DNA of 7,352 nt from Cyanobacteria bacterium UBA1221 (lineage in GTDB: Bacteria; Cyanobacteriota; Vampirovibrionia; Gastranaerophilales; Gastranaerophilaceae). Below are positions 1 to 6,249 of the stretch, in pieces (the stretch's first letter is position 1; the number at the start of each line of letters is the position of its first letter). The notes under the pieces are model-generated. The model saw only the letters and a program-made list of their open reading frames with translations, did not search any database and was not told the origin of the DNA. The stretch covers positions 1 to 7,352 of the forward strand of contig DBXD01000058.1 of the NCBI GenBank assembly GCA_002309425.1, read 5' to 3'. A program made the position numbers and the translations under genes.

Positions 1-14
1 CAAAAGGGGTCTTT

Positions 15-1232
15 ATGTATATAAACCGTCACATTCTGCCATATTTGAACAGAATGAAAAAACAGTTCAGAGTTCTCTTAATTACTGGTTCTCGTCAGGT
101 TGGAAAATCAACTTTGCTAAAAGAAAAACTTTTACCTGATTATGGATATGTTACACTCGATGATTTTACCGAACTTGGACTTGCACAAAAAGATCCAGCT
201 TTGTTTTTCAAAAATCATCAACTCCCTGTTATTGTTGACGAAGTGCAGCGTGCTCCAGATCTGTTTTTACAGATAAAGCTTCTTGCAGACAGTACAAAAG
301 AGAAGGGGCAAATAGTCCTTACTGGCTCACAAAGCTATAGGCTTTTGAGTAAAGCAGCAGATTCATTGGCAGGCCGTGTCTGCATCATAAACATGACGTC
401 TCTTTCACTTAGAGAAAAATATGAAATTGATTTTAATACTGAATTCTTACCGACATCTGAATACATCGAATCTCGAAAACAAAAAATAAAACCATACAAA
501 AACTTGTGGGACCACATCTGGCGTGGAAGCATGCCGGAACTGGCAGACGAGTCAATCGAATGGGAACCATTCTACCGTTCATACATAAGGACATATCTTG
601 ACCGCGATGTTGCAGATATAATAAGCCAGAAGAATCTGGTAAAGTTCCACAACTTTATGCAGTGCCTTGCAGCACGTGTTGGAGAATTGTTCAACGCAGA
701 TTCCATTGCCCGAGATGTTGGTGTTACAAGCAAAACAATTGCCGAATGGACAAGTATCCTTGAATCCTCTGGCGTAATCCGTCTTTTGCAGCCATACGAA
801 AAAAATGTTTCAAACAGAGCTGTTAAAACTCCAAAGGTATTCTTTATGGATACAGGCCTTGTTTGTTTTCTTGTGGGCTGGTCTTCCGCAAGTGTTGCAA
901 TGAACGGTGCAATGTCTGGCAGCCTTTTTGAAAACTTCGTTGTAAGCGAAGTAATCAAGTCATATTACAATGCCGGGCACGAAACAGAGAAAATCTATTT
1001 TTACCGTGATAAAGACAAAAAAGAAATAGATTTGATAATCGAAAAAGACAATATACTCTACCCAATAGAAATAAAAAAAACAGCACACCCAACAATAGAC
1101 ATGGCAAAACATTTTTCTGTCTTGTCCAAACTTTCCGGAGTTTCTGTTGGTCAGGGGTGTATTCTTTGTCAGTGTGATAATTCTTTGTATTTGAGTGATG
1201 AAGTTGTTTCGATGCCGCTTGAGTATGTGTGA
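15..1232 (+). CDS. AAA-family ATPase with C-terminal DUF4143 domain
   Basis: A 405-aa cytosolic protein of the AAA_14/DUF4143 family. Walker A is GSRQVGKST (residues 25-33), Walker B VIVDEV with D75 and E76 (72-77), and a sensor-1-like strand LTGSQ follows (102-106). A winged-helix-like segment (about 228-258) precedes the DUF4143 region, which has a PD-(D/E)XK-like arrangement: E306 in FENFVVSE, E337/D339 in KKEIDLII, and E352-x-K354 in PIEIKKT. Length and domain order match full-length family members, so the gene looks intact. The start is supported by AGGGG five bases before the ATG. The family is common and often horizontally acquired in host-associated bacteria; its cellular role is not established, and DNA or nucleotide-linked activity is inference from the motifs. 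It faces a small minus-strand gene across a shared terminator. Confidence 0.93.
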   Translation: MYINRHILPYLNRMKKQFRVLLITGSRQVGKSTLLKEKLLPDYGYVTLDDFTELGLAQKDPALFFKNHQLPVIVDEVQRAPDLFLQIKLLADSTKEKGQIVLTGSQSYRLLSKAADSLAGRVCIINMTSLSLREKYEIDFNTEFLPTSEYIESRKQKIKPYKNLWDHIWRGSMPELADESIEWEPFYRSYIRTYLDRDVADIISQKNLVKFHNFMQCLAARVGELFNADSIARDVGVTSKTIAEWTSILESSGVIRLLQPYEKNVSNRAVKTPKVFFMDTGLVCFLVGWSSASVAMNGAMSGSLFENFVVSEVIKSYYNAGHETEKIYFYRDKDKKEIDLIIEKDNILYPIEIKKTAHPTIDMAKHFSVLSKLSGVSVGQGCILCQCDNSLYLSDEVVSMPLEYV

Positions 1233-1266
1233 GGGGATGCTGTGTTGCATCGTCTCCGTAAACGAA

Positions 1267-1299
1267 GGCTTGCCTGGATGGACAAGCCCGTTTTCTTTT
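1267..1299 (+). terminator. Rho-independent terminator after the DUF4143 ATPase
   Basis: GGCTTG (1267-1272) pairs with CAAGCC (1283-1288) around a 10-nt loop that can add two more C:G pairs, followed by the T-rich tract 1291-1299. It lies 35 bases after the ATPase stop. The tail runs into the stop codon of the convergent minus-strand gene (1298-1300). The minus-direction tail is poor in T, so it probably works mainly for the plus strand. Confidence 0.7.
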
Positions 1300-1579
1300 A
1301 AAGCAGGAAAAACGCATCCCATTTATTGCGTAATTCTCTTGGAAATAGACCTTTCCTGATTCGAGGAGTATATAATTTTTTAGATTCTTCTAATCCCCAG
1401 AGATAAATGAGCTCCTCTGTTGTAAAAGCTTGAAGACTTTTAATGAAAAAACAAAGTCTCATATTTGAGAGATTTCCCTTGTCATTAATCAAAGATAATA
1501 ATTCATTTTCTGAAAAATTATAATCCCAATTAATTCGTGAAATAAGTTTTGATTTTGACAATTGTTGAACATTATTCAT
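1298..1579 (-). CDS. Small hypothetical protein, possibly leaderless
   Basis: A 93-aa protein beginning MNNVQQLSKSK. The segment INWDYNFSENELLSLI is followed by FFIKSLQAFTTEELIYLWG and a basic LYTPRIRKGLFPRELRNKW tail. This layout recalls small helical proteins that sit beside nucleotidyltransferase-type genes in other bacteria, but I cannot name the family with confidence. The frame is open 13 codons further upstream to a TTG at 1618, but those codons lie inside repeat R1, so ATG at 1579 is the better start. It has no Shine-Dalgarno at normal spacing: the only GGAG is 16 bases upstream, inside R1. If the promoter read in R1 is real, transcription would begin about four bases before the ATG, giving a nearly leaderless message. 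No membrane segment is seen. Confidence 0.6.
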   Translation of the reverse strand: MNNVQQLSKSKLISRINWDYNFSENELLSLINDKGNLSNMRLCFFIKSLQAFTTEELIYLWGLEESKKLYTPRIRKGLFPRELRNKWDAFFLL

Positions 1580-1584
1580 TTTTA

Positions 1585-1620
1585 GTATAACTATGCTCCA
1601 TTTTTGGAGGGTCGTCAATC
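1585..1620 (-). promoter_or_regulatory. R element copy 1 (36-bp repeat; promoter-operator-like)
   Basis: First of four near-identical 36-bp sequences. Read on the minus strand it has TTGACG, a 17-bp spacer, then CATAGT, with the dyad CTCCA-aaaa-TGGAG inside the spacer. It is identical to copy 4. Read as a promoter it points at the 93-aa gene whose ATG begins six bases beyond the repeat. The sequence shows the repeat and dyad; promoter function is inferred. Confidence 0.65.
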
Positions 1621-1878
1621 CATTCTTTTTAAATTGAAATTTTCACGATATTGCCTTATATTTATATTAAGAGAGCCGAGGAAAGCCATGCTATTGCGTG
1701 TCTCACCGTTTGAGTGGGTGGCTATGTTGGGAAATAGATTACCAGGGTAGACCGTGCTGAGGCTCTTTTTTCCGTTTAAAAAGTCTTCATTCAAATATAG
1801 TAATCTATTGTTCTTTAGAAGCCAAGTTAAATATTTTTCAATATCATGTTTTGGAAAAGATGTTGTAAGAATGGTTGT
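1621..1878 (-). pseudogene. Duplicated fragment of the TrbL-like gene
   Basis: This 258-bp segment matches 5093-5350 without gaps, with 15 differences by my count (about 94% identity). The minus-strand frame remains open across the whole segment and encodes the equivalent of residues around the TTG start of the TrbL-like gene (NEDFLNGKKSLSTVYPG in both), ending RMD then a stop formed where it joins R1. Upstream, R2 gives an in-frame TAG. It therefore cannot make the full protein and lacks the membrane and C-terminal parts. Its ends coincide exactly with the inner borders of R1 and R2, so the fragment was probably moved or duplicated as an R-bounded unit. The preserved frame suggests a fairly recent event. 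Confidence 0.8.
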
Positions 1879-1914
1879 GTATAACTATGCTCCATTTTTG
1901 GAGGGGTGTCAATC
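1879..1914 (-). promoter_or_regulatory. R element copy 2 (36-bp repeat; promoter-operator-like)
   Basis: Direct repeat of copy 1. On the minus strand it has the best -35 of the four (TTGACA), a 17-bp spacer holding CTCCA-aaaa-TGGAG, and CATAGT. It would read into the truncated trbL-like fragment. Together with copy 1 it bounds that fragment exactly. Confidence 0.62.
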
Positions 1915-2059
1915 TCGTGCATGACACTCTGAGAGTGCAAGATTTTACAAAGAATATAATTAATTCTTTGAAAGGTTTATATCTTTTTCAGCCCGTTTTA
2001 CAAGACGTTTTATGGTATCATCAAGTGAATTATAAGTATACAAATAAAGGCTGAATTAC
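1915..2059. other. Short intergenic region with two hairpins and a possible gene relic
   Basis: CACTC-tga-GAGTG lies at 1925-1937. An 8-bp stem with a 7-nt loop lies at 1948-1970 (CAAAGAAT paired with ATTCTTTG). On the minus strand, 1960-2055 is an open stretch of 31 codons ending in TAA, containing LDDTIKRLVKRAEKDINLSKN-like sequence (shown in part). Its composition looks protein-like, but it has no start or upstream context, so it may be the tail of a lost gene. Confidence 0.3.
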
Positions 2060-2087
2060 TTGACATGTACTACAAATGTAGTACAAT
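2060..2087 (+). promoter_or_regulatory. Promoter of the antitoxin-kinase operon
   Basis: TTGACA (2060-2065), a 16-bp spacer and TACAAT (2082-2087). Transcription would start near 2094, leaving a leader of about 25 nt before the antitoxin ATG. The spacer is almost entirely occupied by a palindrome. Confidence 0.75.
2066..2085. promoter_or_regulatory. Palindromic operator inside the promoter
   Basis: TGTACTACA (2066-2074), two central A bases, then the perfect reverse complement TGTAGTACA (2077-2085). It fills the space between the -35 and -10 boxes and overlaps the -10, so a bound protein would block RNA polymerase. The likely ligand is the ribbon-helix-helix antitoxin encoded next, alone or with the kinase, as is usual for toxin-antitoxin autoregulation; that link is inference. 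Confidence 0.7.
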
Positions 2088-2118
2088 TCATTATGAAGAT
2101 TGTTCTAAGGAGTTATAT

Positions 2119-2406
2119 ATGGCAAGTACAATACTGCAAGTCAGGATTGATGATAAATTACGGGCTAGAACTAATGAAATCTTTCATAATCTGGGGCTTG
2201 ATATGTCTTCTGCTGTAAGGCTGTTTTTAAATCGTGTTGTAATAGAACAGGGAATCCCATTTCCCATGACAATAAATACTGATAAGAATACGGATAATTC
2301 AGGCTTTAATCTTCTTGAATATCTGGACGAAAAGGAGGCAGAAGCGCCAGCATTCGATCCAGTAGATTTTATGAACAAATATATTAAAGAAAAAGAGGAG
2401 AGATAA
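2119..2406 (+). CDS. RelB/DinJ-family antitoxin (ribbon-helix-helix)
   Basis: A 95-aa protein. Residues 3-48 (STILQVRIDDKLRARTNEIF and on through MSSAVRLFLNRVVIEQGIPF) match the N-terminal DNA-binding strand and helices of the RelB/DinJ family. The acidic C-terminus (about 60-95, with LLEYLDEKEAEAPAFDP) is the part expected to bind a toxin. The start is the ATG at 2119, with AAGGAG six bases upstream; an earlier in-frame ATG at 2065 lies within the promoter and is rejected. The gene follows a promoter with a palindromic operator and overlaps the next gene by one base (TAATG), so the two are co-transcribed and probably translationally coupled. The partner is a HipA-like kinase rather than the usual RelE/YafQ RNase, which is unusual. 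The promoter and operator suggest autorepression. Confidence 0.87.
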   Translation: MASTILQVRIDDKLRARTNEIFHNLGLDMSSAVRLFLNRVVIEQGIPFPMTINTDKNTDNSGFNLLEYLDEKEAEAPAFDPVDFMNKYIKEKEER

Positions 2407-3830
2407 TGAAATATATATTATATCATAAAAACATTAAGGTTTTGAATTTTGAAATCATAAATGATGAAGTATACAATATTAACGAAATCTATAATGAGGA
2501 ACACCTTCCATTATTTTTACAATCTGAACATATAACCAATAAAGTAAGGGCATTCAGGGAATGGTGGAAAAACAGATGTATACCTGCATCAAGACAAAAT
2601 CTTGAAAGCTTTTTGCAAAAACTCAATGGAGAGAATTTAAATACATTAATAATAAAATCAATGGGGCTAAGTCTTTCTGACCAATACTGGTTTAAACCCG
2701 AAATCAGTCAATTAAAATGGGAAGATGTAAACTTCTATGAAAATGATTTTTCAGAAGATATAGGAAACCTCTTTTTTGGAATTAAACTAAATAAAGATAT
2801 AGATTTTGTTTCACCAGATAATACATCAGATGGATGCCTATTAAAAAAATGGATTATAAAAGACAATGAAAGATTCTTGTTAAAAGGCGGCAGTTCTCCT
2901 TATGAGCAGGAACCATTTAATGAAGTATTAGCAACAAAGATATGTGAATGTTTATCTATTCCACATGCAGAATATACCTTAGTTGAAATAAAAGATAAAT
3001 ACTATTGCAGTTGCAACAATATAACAACAAAAAATACTGAGCTTGTAAGTGCCTGGTATATTATAAATACCAGAAAAAAAGATAAAAACATAAATGCTAT
3101 CGAACACCTGATAAATTGCTGCAAAGAAATGAATATTGAAACTGAAGAAAACTTAAAAAACAGTTTGGGAAAAATGATATTGCTTGATTATATCATTGCA
3201 AATACAGACCGGCACTATAAAAACTTTTCGTTTTTACGTAATTCAAATACTCTTGAATGGATTGGATTTGCTCCAGTATTTGATACAGGAACTTCTATGT
3301 TTAATAAAAAGTCAACAGAAGAACTCAAGTTTCCATACTTCACAGATTCAAGCAATATAGAAGCAAAGCCTTTTTATTCAAAACAATTAAAGCAGCTGGA
3401 ATATTTCTCTACAATTATTGCTTTACAAGATATTAATTTTACTACTTTAAAAGATATTCCAGATTATTATTCAGAATTGTTATCAACAAATAAAAAAATA
3501 TCAAAAGAAAGAAGAGAGCTTTTAGTATCGCAGTTAAAACGTAGAATAGAACATTCTCAATCTGTTATTTATAGAAAGAATGATATTACTAAAGAGTTTT
3601 TGTTTATCGTATTCAATGACAAATCAAAAAATAATATTCTTGATAAAATATCTAATGCTATGATTCAAATATCAACAAAAGGTTCTGGATATAAAAAAAT
3701 TATAGAAAATTATTTAAAAGTATTAAAACCTGTAGATGAAAAAGATATGATAGAAAAAATACAAAAAGATATTAATTATTTTTTTATGAAAAAAAGAACA
3801 ATTACGCCCAGAAATCAAAGTAAGTTTTAA
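2406..3830 (+). CDS. HipA-like serine/threonine kinase, candidate toxin
   Basis: A 474-aa cytosolic protein with HipA-kinase features: a helical N-terminal part including REWWKNRCIPASRQNLESFL (51-70) and LSLSDQYWFKP (88-98), both typical of the Firmicutes-type HipA-like group; a nucleotide-binding lysine region LLKGGSSPYEQEPFNE (158-173, K160, E173); the catalytic loop NTDRHYKNF (266-274, D268 and N273); and the metal-binding FDTG (292-295, D293). All key residues are present, so it should be active. About 85 residues after the kinase core (390-474) form a lysine-rich, mostly helical extension. In the HipA family, the kinase phosphorylates a translation factor such as an aminoacyl-tRNA synthetase and arrests growth; the target here is unknown. 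The ATG overlaps the antitoxin stop. A helix-turn-helix HipB-type partner is absent; the neighbour is RelB/DinJ-like. Confidence 0.85.
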   Translation: MKYILYHKNIKVLNFEIINDEVYNINEIYNEEHLPLFLQSEHITNKVRAFREWWKNRCIPASRQNLESFLQKLNGENLNTLIIKSMGLSLSDQYWFKPEISQLKWEDVNFYENDFSEDIGNLFFGIKLNKDIDFVSPDNTSDGCLLKKWIIKDNERFLLKGGSSPYEQEPFNEVLATKICECLSIPHAEYTLVEIKDKYYCSCNNITTKNTELVSAWYIINTRKKDKNINAIEHLINCCKEMNIETEENLKNSLGKMILLDYIIANTDRHYKNFSFLRNSNTLEWIGFAPVFDTGTSMFNKKSTEELKFPYFTDSSNIEAKPFYSKQLKQLEYFSTIIALQDINFTTLKDIPDYYSELLSTNKKISKERRELLVSQLKRRIEHSQSVIYRKNDITKEFLFIVFNDKSKNNILDKISNAMIQISTKGSGYKKIIENYLKVLKPVDEKDMIEKIQKDINYFFMKKRTITPRNQSKF

Positions 3831-3836
3831 TAGTTA

Positions 3837-3865
3837 TTGTCAAATTGCTGATACGGTTATATAAT
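3837..3865 (+). promoter_or_regulatory. Promoter of the DUF4177-like gene
   Basis: TTGTCA (3837-3842), a 17-bp spacer and a perfect TATAAT (3860-3865). It begins seven bases after the kinase stop, so the small gene downstream has its own transcript starting near 3872. Confidence 0.75.
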
Positions 3866-3881
3866 AAAAATAAGAATAAGC

Positions 3882-3906
3882 CACCGCCCTTAATCAGGTG
3901 CGGGCG
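3882..3906 (+). other. Possible leader structure (crossing stems)
   Basis: CACC (3882-3885) can pair with GGTG (3897-3900), and CGCCC (3885-3889) with GGGCG (3902-3906). The pairs cross, so the leader could form a small pseudoknot or two competing hairpins 30-40 bases before the ribosome binding site. This is GC-rich against an AT-rich background. A regulatory role is speculative. Confidence 0.3.
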
Positions 3907-3945
3907 ATAAACAAAGAACTTAAGAAAAATAATGGAGGAATTAAA

Positions 3946-4152
3946 ATGCCAGACAACAACATTACCCAGTGGGAATATAAAGTAATTGAACAAAATACAT
4001 CTAAAGAAGCAGCAATAAATGAACAAGAACTACGTGCATTAGGTGAAAAAGGCTGGGAAGTAACCGGTGTTTTACCTTCTAATAGTTGTAATACAAATCA
4101 AACAATTCTAAAGCGACCAAAACGAAATTACGACAATGGTTATTCAAGATAA
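3946..4152 (+). CDS. DUF4177-like small protein
   Basis: A 68-aa soluble protein. QWEYKVIEQN (8-17) followed by LRALGEKGWEVTGVLPS (29-45) reproduces the pattern of DUF4177: a strand with W-E-Y-K-V, then a helix ending in L-G-x-x-G-W-E-V. The function of that family is unknown. The ATG at 3946 is chosen because GGAGG lies seven bases upstream; the frame is open to an ATG at 3898, but that is in the structured leader. It has its own promoter and a strong terminator, so it is a monocistronic unit and need not be part of the kinase module. Confidence 0.8.
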   Translation: MPDNNITQWEYKVIEQNTSKEAAINEQELRALGEKGWEVTGVLPSNSCNTNQTILKRPKRNYDNGYSR

Positions 4153-4159
4153 ATAAAAG

Positions 4160-4186
4160 AGGCTTCCGTTTGTGGAAGCCTTTTTT
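4160..4186. terminator. Bidirectional Rho-independent terminator
   Basis: AGGCTTCC (4160-4167) pairs perfectly with GGAAGCCT (4174-4181) around a 6-nt loop, followed by T bases to 4186. On the other strand the hairpin is followed by CTCTTTTATTT, so it can also end the convergent minus-strand gene whose stop is at 4208. Confidence 0.88.
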
Positions 4187-4207
4187 AATACCAGATGATT
4201 TTTTATT

Positions 4208-5266
4208 TTACCAGCTGCCAGGGTCACGGGGATTCGGAATATCCTTTTCTTTTGGTTTAGGCTTGAGGTAATCAGTAACGGCAGAATCATAATAATCAAA
4301 GCTGTTTTTCTTATTCAGGTCGTTTTCAATATTTTTAGTACTATTTATCATGTTTCTGTTCAATACGCTGTCTGCAGCATTACTGCCAAGTTTTTGAGTA
4401 ACTTCCCTGTTGTGCCGCAAGACATCTTCTGCAGTAGCAACGCGCTGTTGTCCACCTACATTAACATGCTGTCCGATTCTCCAGAAACCATCAGTTTCAT
4501 TACTATTATTAATATGATGTCTTTCAGAACCGAATACAGCCTTATGAGCCTTATCTGCAGCCTTCTGACCGATGGCACTGCCGATGGAAGAGAAGAAAGC
4601 ACCGGCCTGTGCGTTTCTTACATCGCCGCTTGAAACTGAATGCTGACCGTCACCCATGGCACTTTTTACCCTGTTTCCGGCAAAGCTTGCTGCTTGCTGT
4701 GCTGTATCGAGTACCGAGGCGGCTCCGGCCACGCCTCTTGCTGCGGCCTGACCTACATGGGAAGCACCTTTTGCAAAGTTCTGTACATCATGAGACATAC
4801 GCGAAGCTGAATGCATTGCATGACCAAGTGAATGACCGATTCTTGCAATATCCCCAACACCCATAGAAGCTTGACCTGAAATAACTGTTCCTGCAATCTG
4901 AGGAGCCTTATTAGCGAGTATTATACCGAGCATCATTGAAGTTATATATGTAACCATTGTAATGGAGCTTTCAATATCCAGGGCATTGAGGGTAAGGTTT
5001 ATTGTATCCATAAAAAGGCCTATTGCAAAGAAACAACAGATTACTGTAACAAGTATTTTCATGAAAAAACTGAGAAAAAGTCCTGAAAATTTCATTCTTT
5101 TTAAATTTACATTTTCACGATATTGCCTTATATTTATATTAAGAGAGCCGAAGAAAGCCATGCTGTTGCGTGTTCCACCGTTTGAGTGGATGGCTATGTT
5201 GGTGAATTGGATGCCAGGGTAGACCGTGCTGAGGCTCTTTTTTCCGTTTAAAAAATCTTCATTCAA
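4208..5266 (-). CDS. TrbL/VirB6-like conjugation protein, 5'-truncated
   Basis: A 352-aa C-terminal portion of a TrbL/VirB6-like inner-membrane protein of a type IV secretion (conjugation) system. Hydrophobic segments lie at about 61-87 and 101-119. Then comes NKAPQIAGTVISGQASMG (119-136), followed by a long glycine/alanine/serine-rich region (137-250) and a charged tail ending in proline-rich sequence, all typical of the TrbL C-terminus. The first usable start is TTG at 5266 with no Shine-Dalgarno. The frame stays open and protein-like upstream (for example TTILTTSFPKHDIEKYLTWL) to about 5368 without any start codon, ending at R copy 3. So the gene has lost its 5' end with most of the membrane domain and is probably a pseudogene remnant. 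No other conjugation gene is in the window. Confidence 0.75.
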   Translation of the reverse strand: MNEDFLNGKKSLSTVYPGIQFTNIAIHSNGGTRNSMAFFGSLNINIRQYRENVNLKRMKFSGLFLSFFMKILVTVICCFFAIGLFMDTINLTLNALDIESSITMVTYITSMMLGIILANKAPQIAGTVISGQASMGVGDIARIGHSLGHAMHSASRMSHDVQNFAKGASHVGQAAARGVAGAASVLDTAQQAASFAGNRVKSAMGDGQHSVSSGDVRNAQAGAFFSSIGSAIGQKAADKAHKAVFGSERHHINNSNETDGFWRIGQHVNVGGQQRVATAEDVLRHNREVTQKLGSNAADSVLNRNMINSTKNIENDLNKKNSFDYYDSAVTDYLKPKPKEKDIPNPRDPGSW

Positions 5267-5350
5267 ATATAGTAATCTATTGTTCTTTAGAAGCCAAGTT
5301 AAATACTTTTCAATATCATGTTTTGGAAAAGATGTTGTAAGAATGGTTGT
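5093..5350 (-). repeat. Direct repeat of 1621-1878
   Basis: This is the second copy of the 258-bp segment, with the same length and orientation as 1621-1878. It covers the region around the TTG start of the TrbL-like gene and its upstream open frame. Similarity ends at 5350, 13 bases before R copy 3, which here is in the opposite orientation to copies 1 and 2. Confidence 0.9.
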
Positions 5351-5363
5351 TTTATCGTTTACA

Positions 5364-5399
5364 GATTGTCAACCCTCCAAAAATGGAGCATAGTTATAC
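5364..5399 (+). promoter_or_regulatory. R element copy 3 (36-bp repeat; promoter-operator-like)
   Basis: Read on the plus strand: TTGTCA, 17-bp spacer with CTCCA-aaaa-TGGAG, CATAGT. It lies between the broken 5' end of the TrbL-like gene and the 3' end of the metallophosphoesterase. As a promoter it would transcribe the phosphoesterase gene antisense. It is oriented like copy 4. Confidence 0.6.
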
Positions 5400-5431
5400 A
5401 ATTATCAAAATCTTCATATTTCCTTCCCTTT

Positions 5432-6100
5432 TTAAAACTCCATCACATCCTGTAATTTCAACAGCTCAAAATTATTCGCATCCATACAAACATTTTTGTA
5501 ACGAGCGGGCTCAACCTTCTGCTTTGGAAACTGCCTGTTATAATCGCTGATGAAATAATCTTCTTTTACAAAGTACTGATGTGTATGTCCGTGAATATTC
5601 AGAAAACCATTCTTATTATCAAGAAAAACAGGCTCGTGCGACAGGATATAATTTCTAAACTGCAGCGGACCTTTATAAACCTTATCAAAACCAAGATATT
5701 CGTAAAACTCAACATAATTTTTGAACGGCTTTTTATCATTTTCAAAATCATGATTTCCAAGAATCAGACACATCTTACGATTCTTTTTCATGCGCATAAT
5801 TTCATTCATAATTCGAGACTGTTCGATTCTTTTATTCAGATAAACATCACCAAAATTCCAGATTAAACAATCCTCAGGTAGTGCATCAAATTTCTTAAGC
5901 AAAAATTCAGTCATCTCCGCACACCCCTTTGCCGAATACTCAAACGCCCGGTTACAATACACAATTATGTTTGTATGAAAGAGATGTAAATCACTTGTTA
6001 TAAAAATATTATCCGGAGAATATCCCTGTAAAAAATCCTCATCCGAAATCTGCCTGTAATCCATGTAAAAAATTATAAAACTATTTTTCAGAACAATCAT
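5432..6100 (-). CDS. Calcineurin-like metallophosphoesterase
   Basis: A protein of up to 222 aa with the complete metallophosphoesterase motif set: SDLHLFH (36-42; D37, H39), FGDV (83-86; D85), LGNHDFE (114-120), SHEP (154-157) and IHGHTHQ (169-175). These bind two metal ions and hydrolyse phosphoester bonds. The closing NVCMDANNFELLKLQDV is also typical of the small cytosolic phosphoesterases of this type, often encoded by phages and islands; the substrate is unknown. An ATG at 6064 (residue 13, MDYRQISDEDF) may be the real start, since the first 12 codons are AT-rich, and neither start has a Shine-Dalgarno. It lies between R copies 3 and 4. R4 does not drive it, as it points away. Confidence 0.87.
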   Translation of the reverse strand: MIVLKNSFIIFYMDYRQISDEDFLQGYSPDNIFITSDLHLFHTNIIVYCNRAFEYSAKGCAEMTEFLLKKFDALPEDCLIWNFGDVYLNKRIEQSRIMNEIMRMKKNRKMCLILGNHDFENDKKPFKNYVEFYEYLGFDKVYKGPLQFRNYILSHEPVFLDNKNGFLNIHGHTHQYFVKEDYFISDYNRQFPKQKVEPARYKNVCMDANNFELLKLQDVMEF

Positions 6101-6115
6101 TAAAGTAATACTTTA
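6101..6115. promoter_or_regulatory. Perfect palindrome before the phosphoesterase gene
   Basis: TAAAGTA-A-TACTTTA directly abuts the first possible ATG (6100) of the phosphoesterase. Its position suits an operator or part of the promoter region; an AT-rich chance palindrome is also possible. Confidence 0.35.
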
Positions 6116-6156
6116 AATATCAGCCCTTTATTTAAAACTGAAAAATTATTTTTCTA

Positions 6157-6249
6157 TTGGGCGTTCCGTGGCTCGGTACCCTCGGCGTCCTCGCTCAGTC
6201 ATTCGCCTCCAGCTCATTCCTTCGTTCCGGTCGCTAGCTTCGCTACCAC
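6157..6249. other. GC-rich non-coding island with degenerate short repeats
   Basis: About 93 bases of clearly higher GC than the surroundings, ending exactly at R copy 4. On the minus strand it reads as loosely repeated units around GCGA or CCGA (AGCGAAGCT, AGCGACCGG, AACGAAGGA and similar), roughly every nine bases. The minus frame across it is rich in Arg and Glu and resembles no protein I know, so I do not call a gene. Confidence 0.45.

Noticed and set aside
1234..1320. Long-range inverted repeat GGGATGC / GCATCCC around the terminator
   Set aside because: Only 7 bp, separated by 73 bases, and one arm is coding sequence of the small minus-strand gene; probably chance.
955..1322. 120-codon frames opposite and overlapping the end of the ATPase gene
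   Set aside because: They overlap a well-supported gene and its terminator, have low-complexity Phe/Cys-rich translations and no ribosome site.
2065..2118. N-terminal extension of the antitoxin to the ATG at 2065
   Set aside because: Those codons lie in the operator and -10 box, upstream of the predicted transcript start; the ATG at 2119 has a proper AAGGAG.
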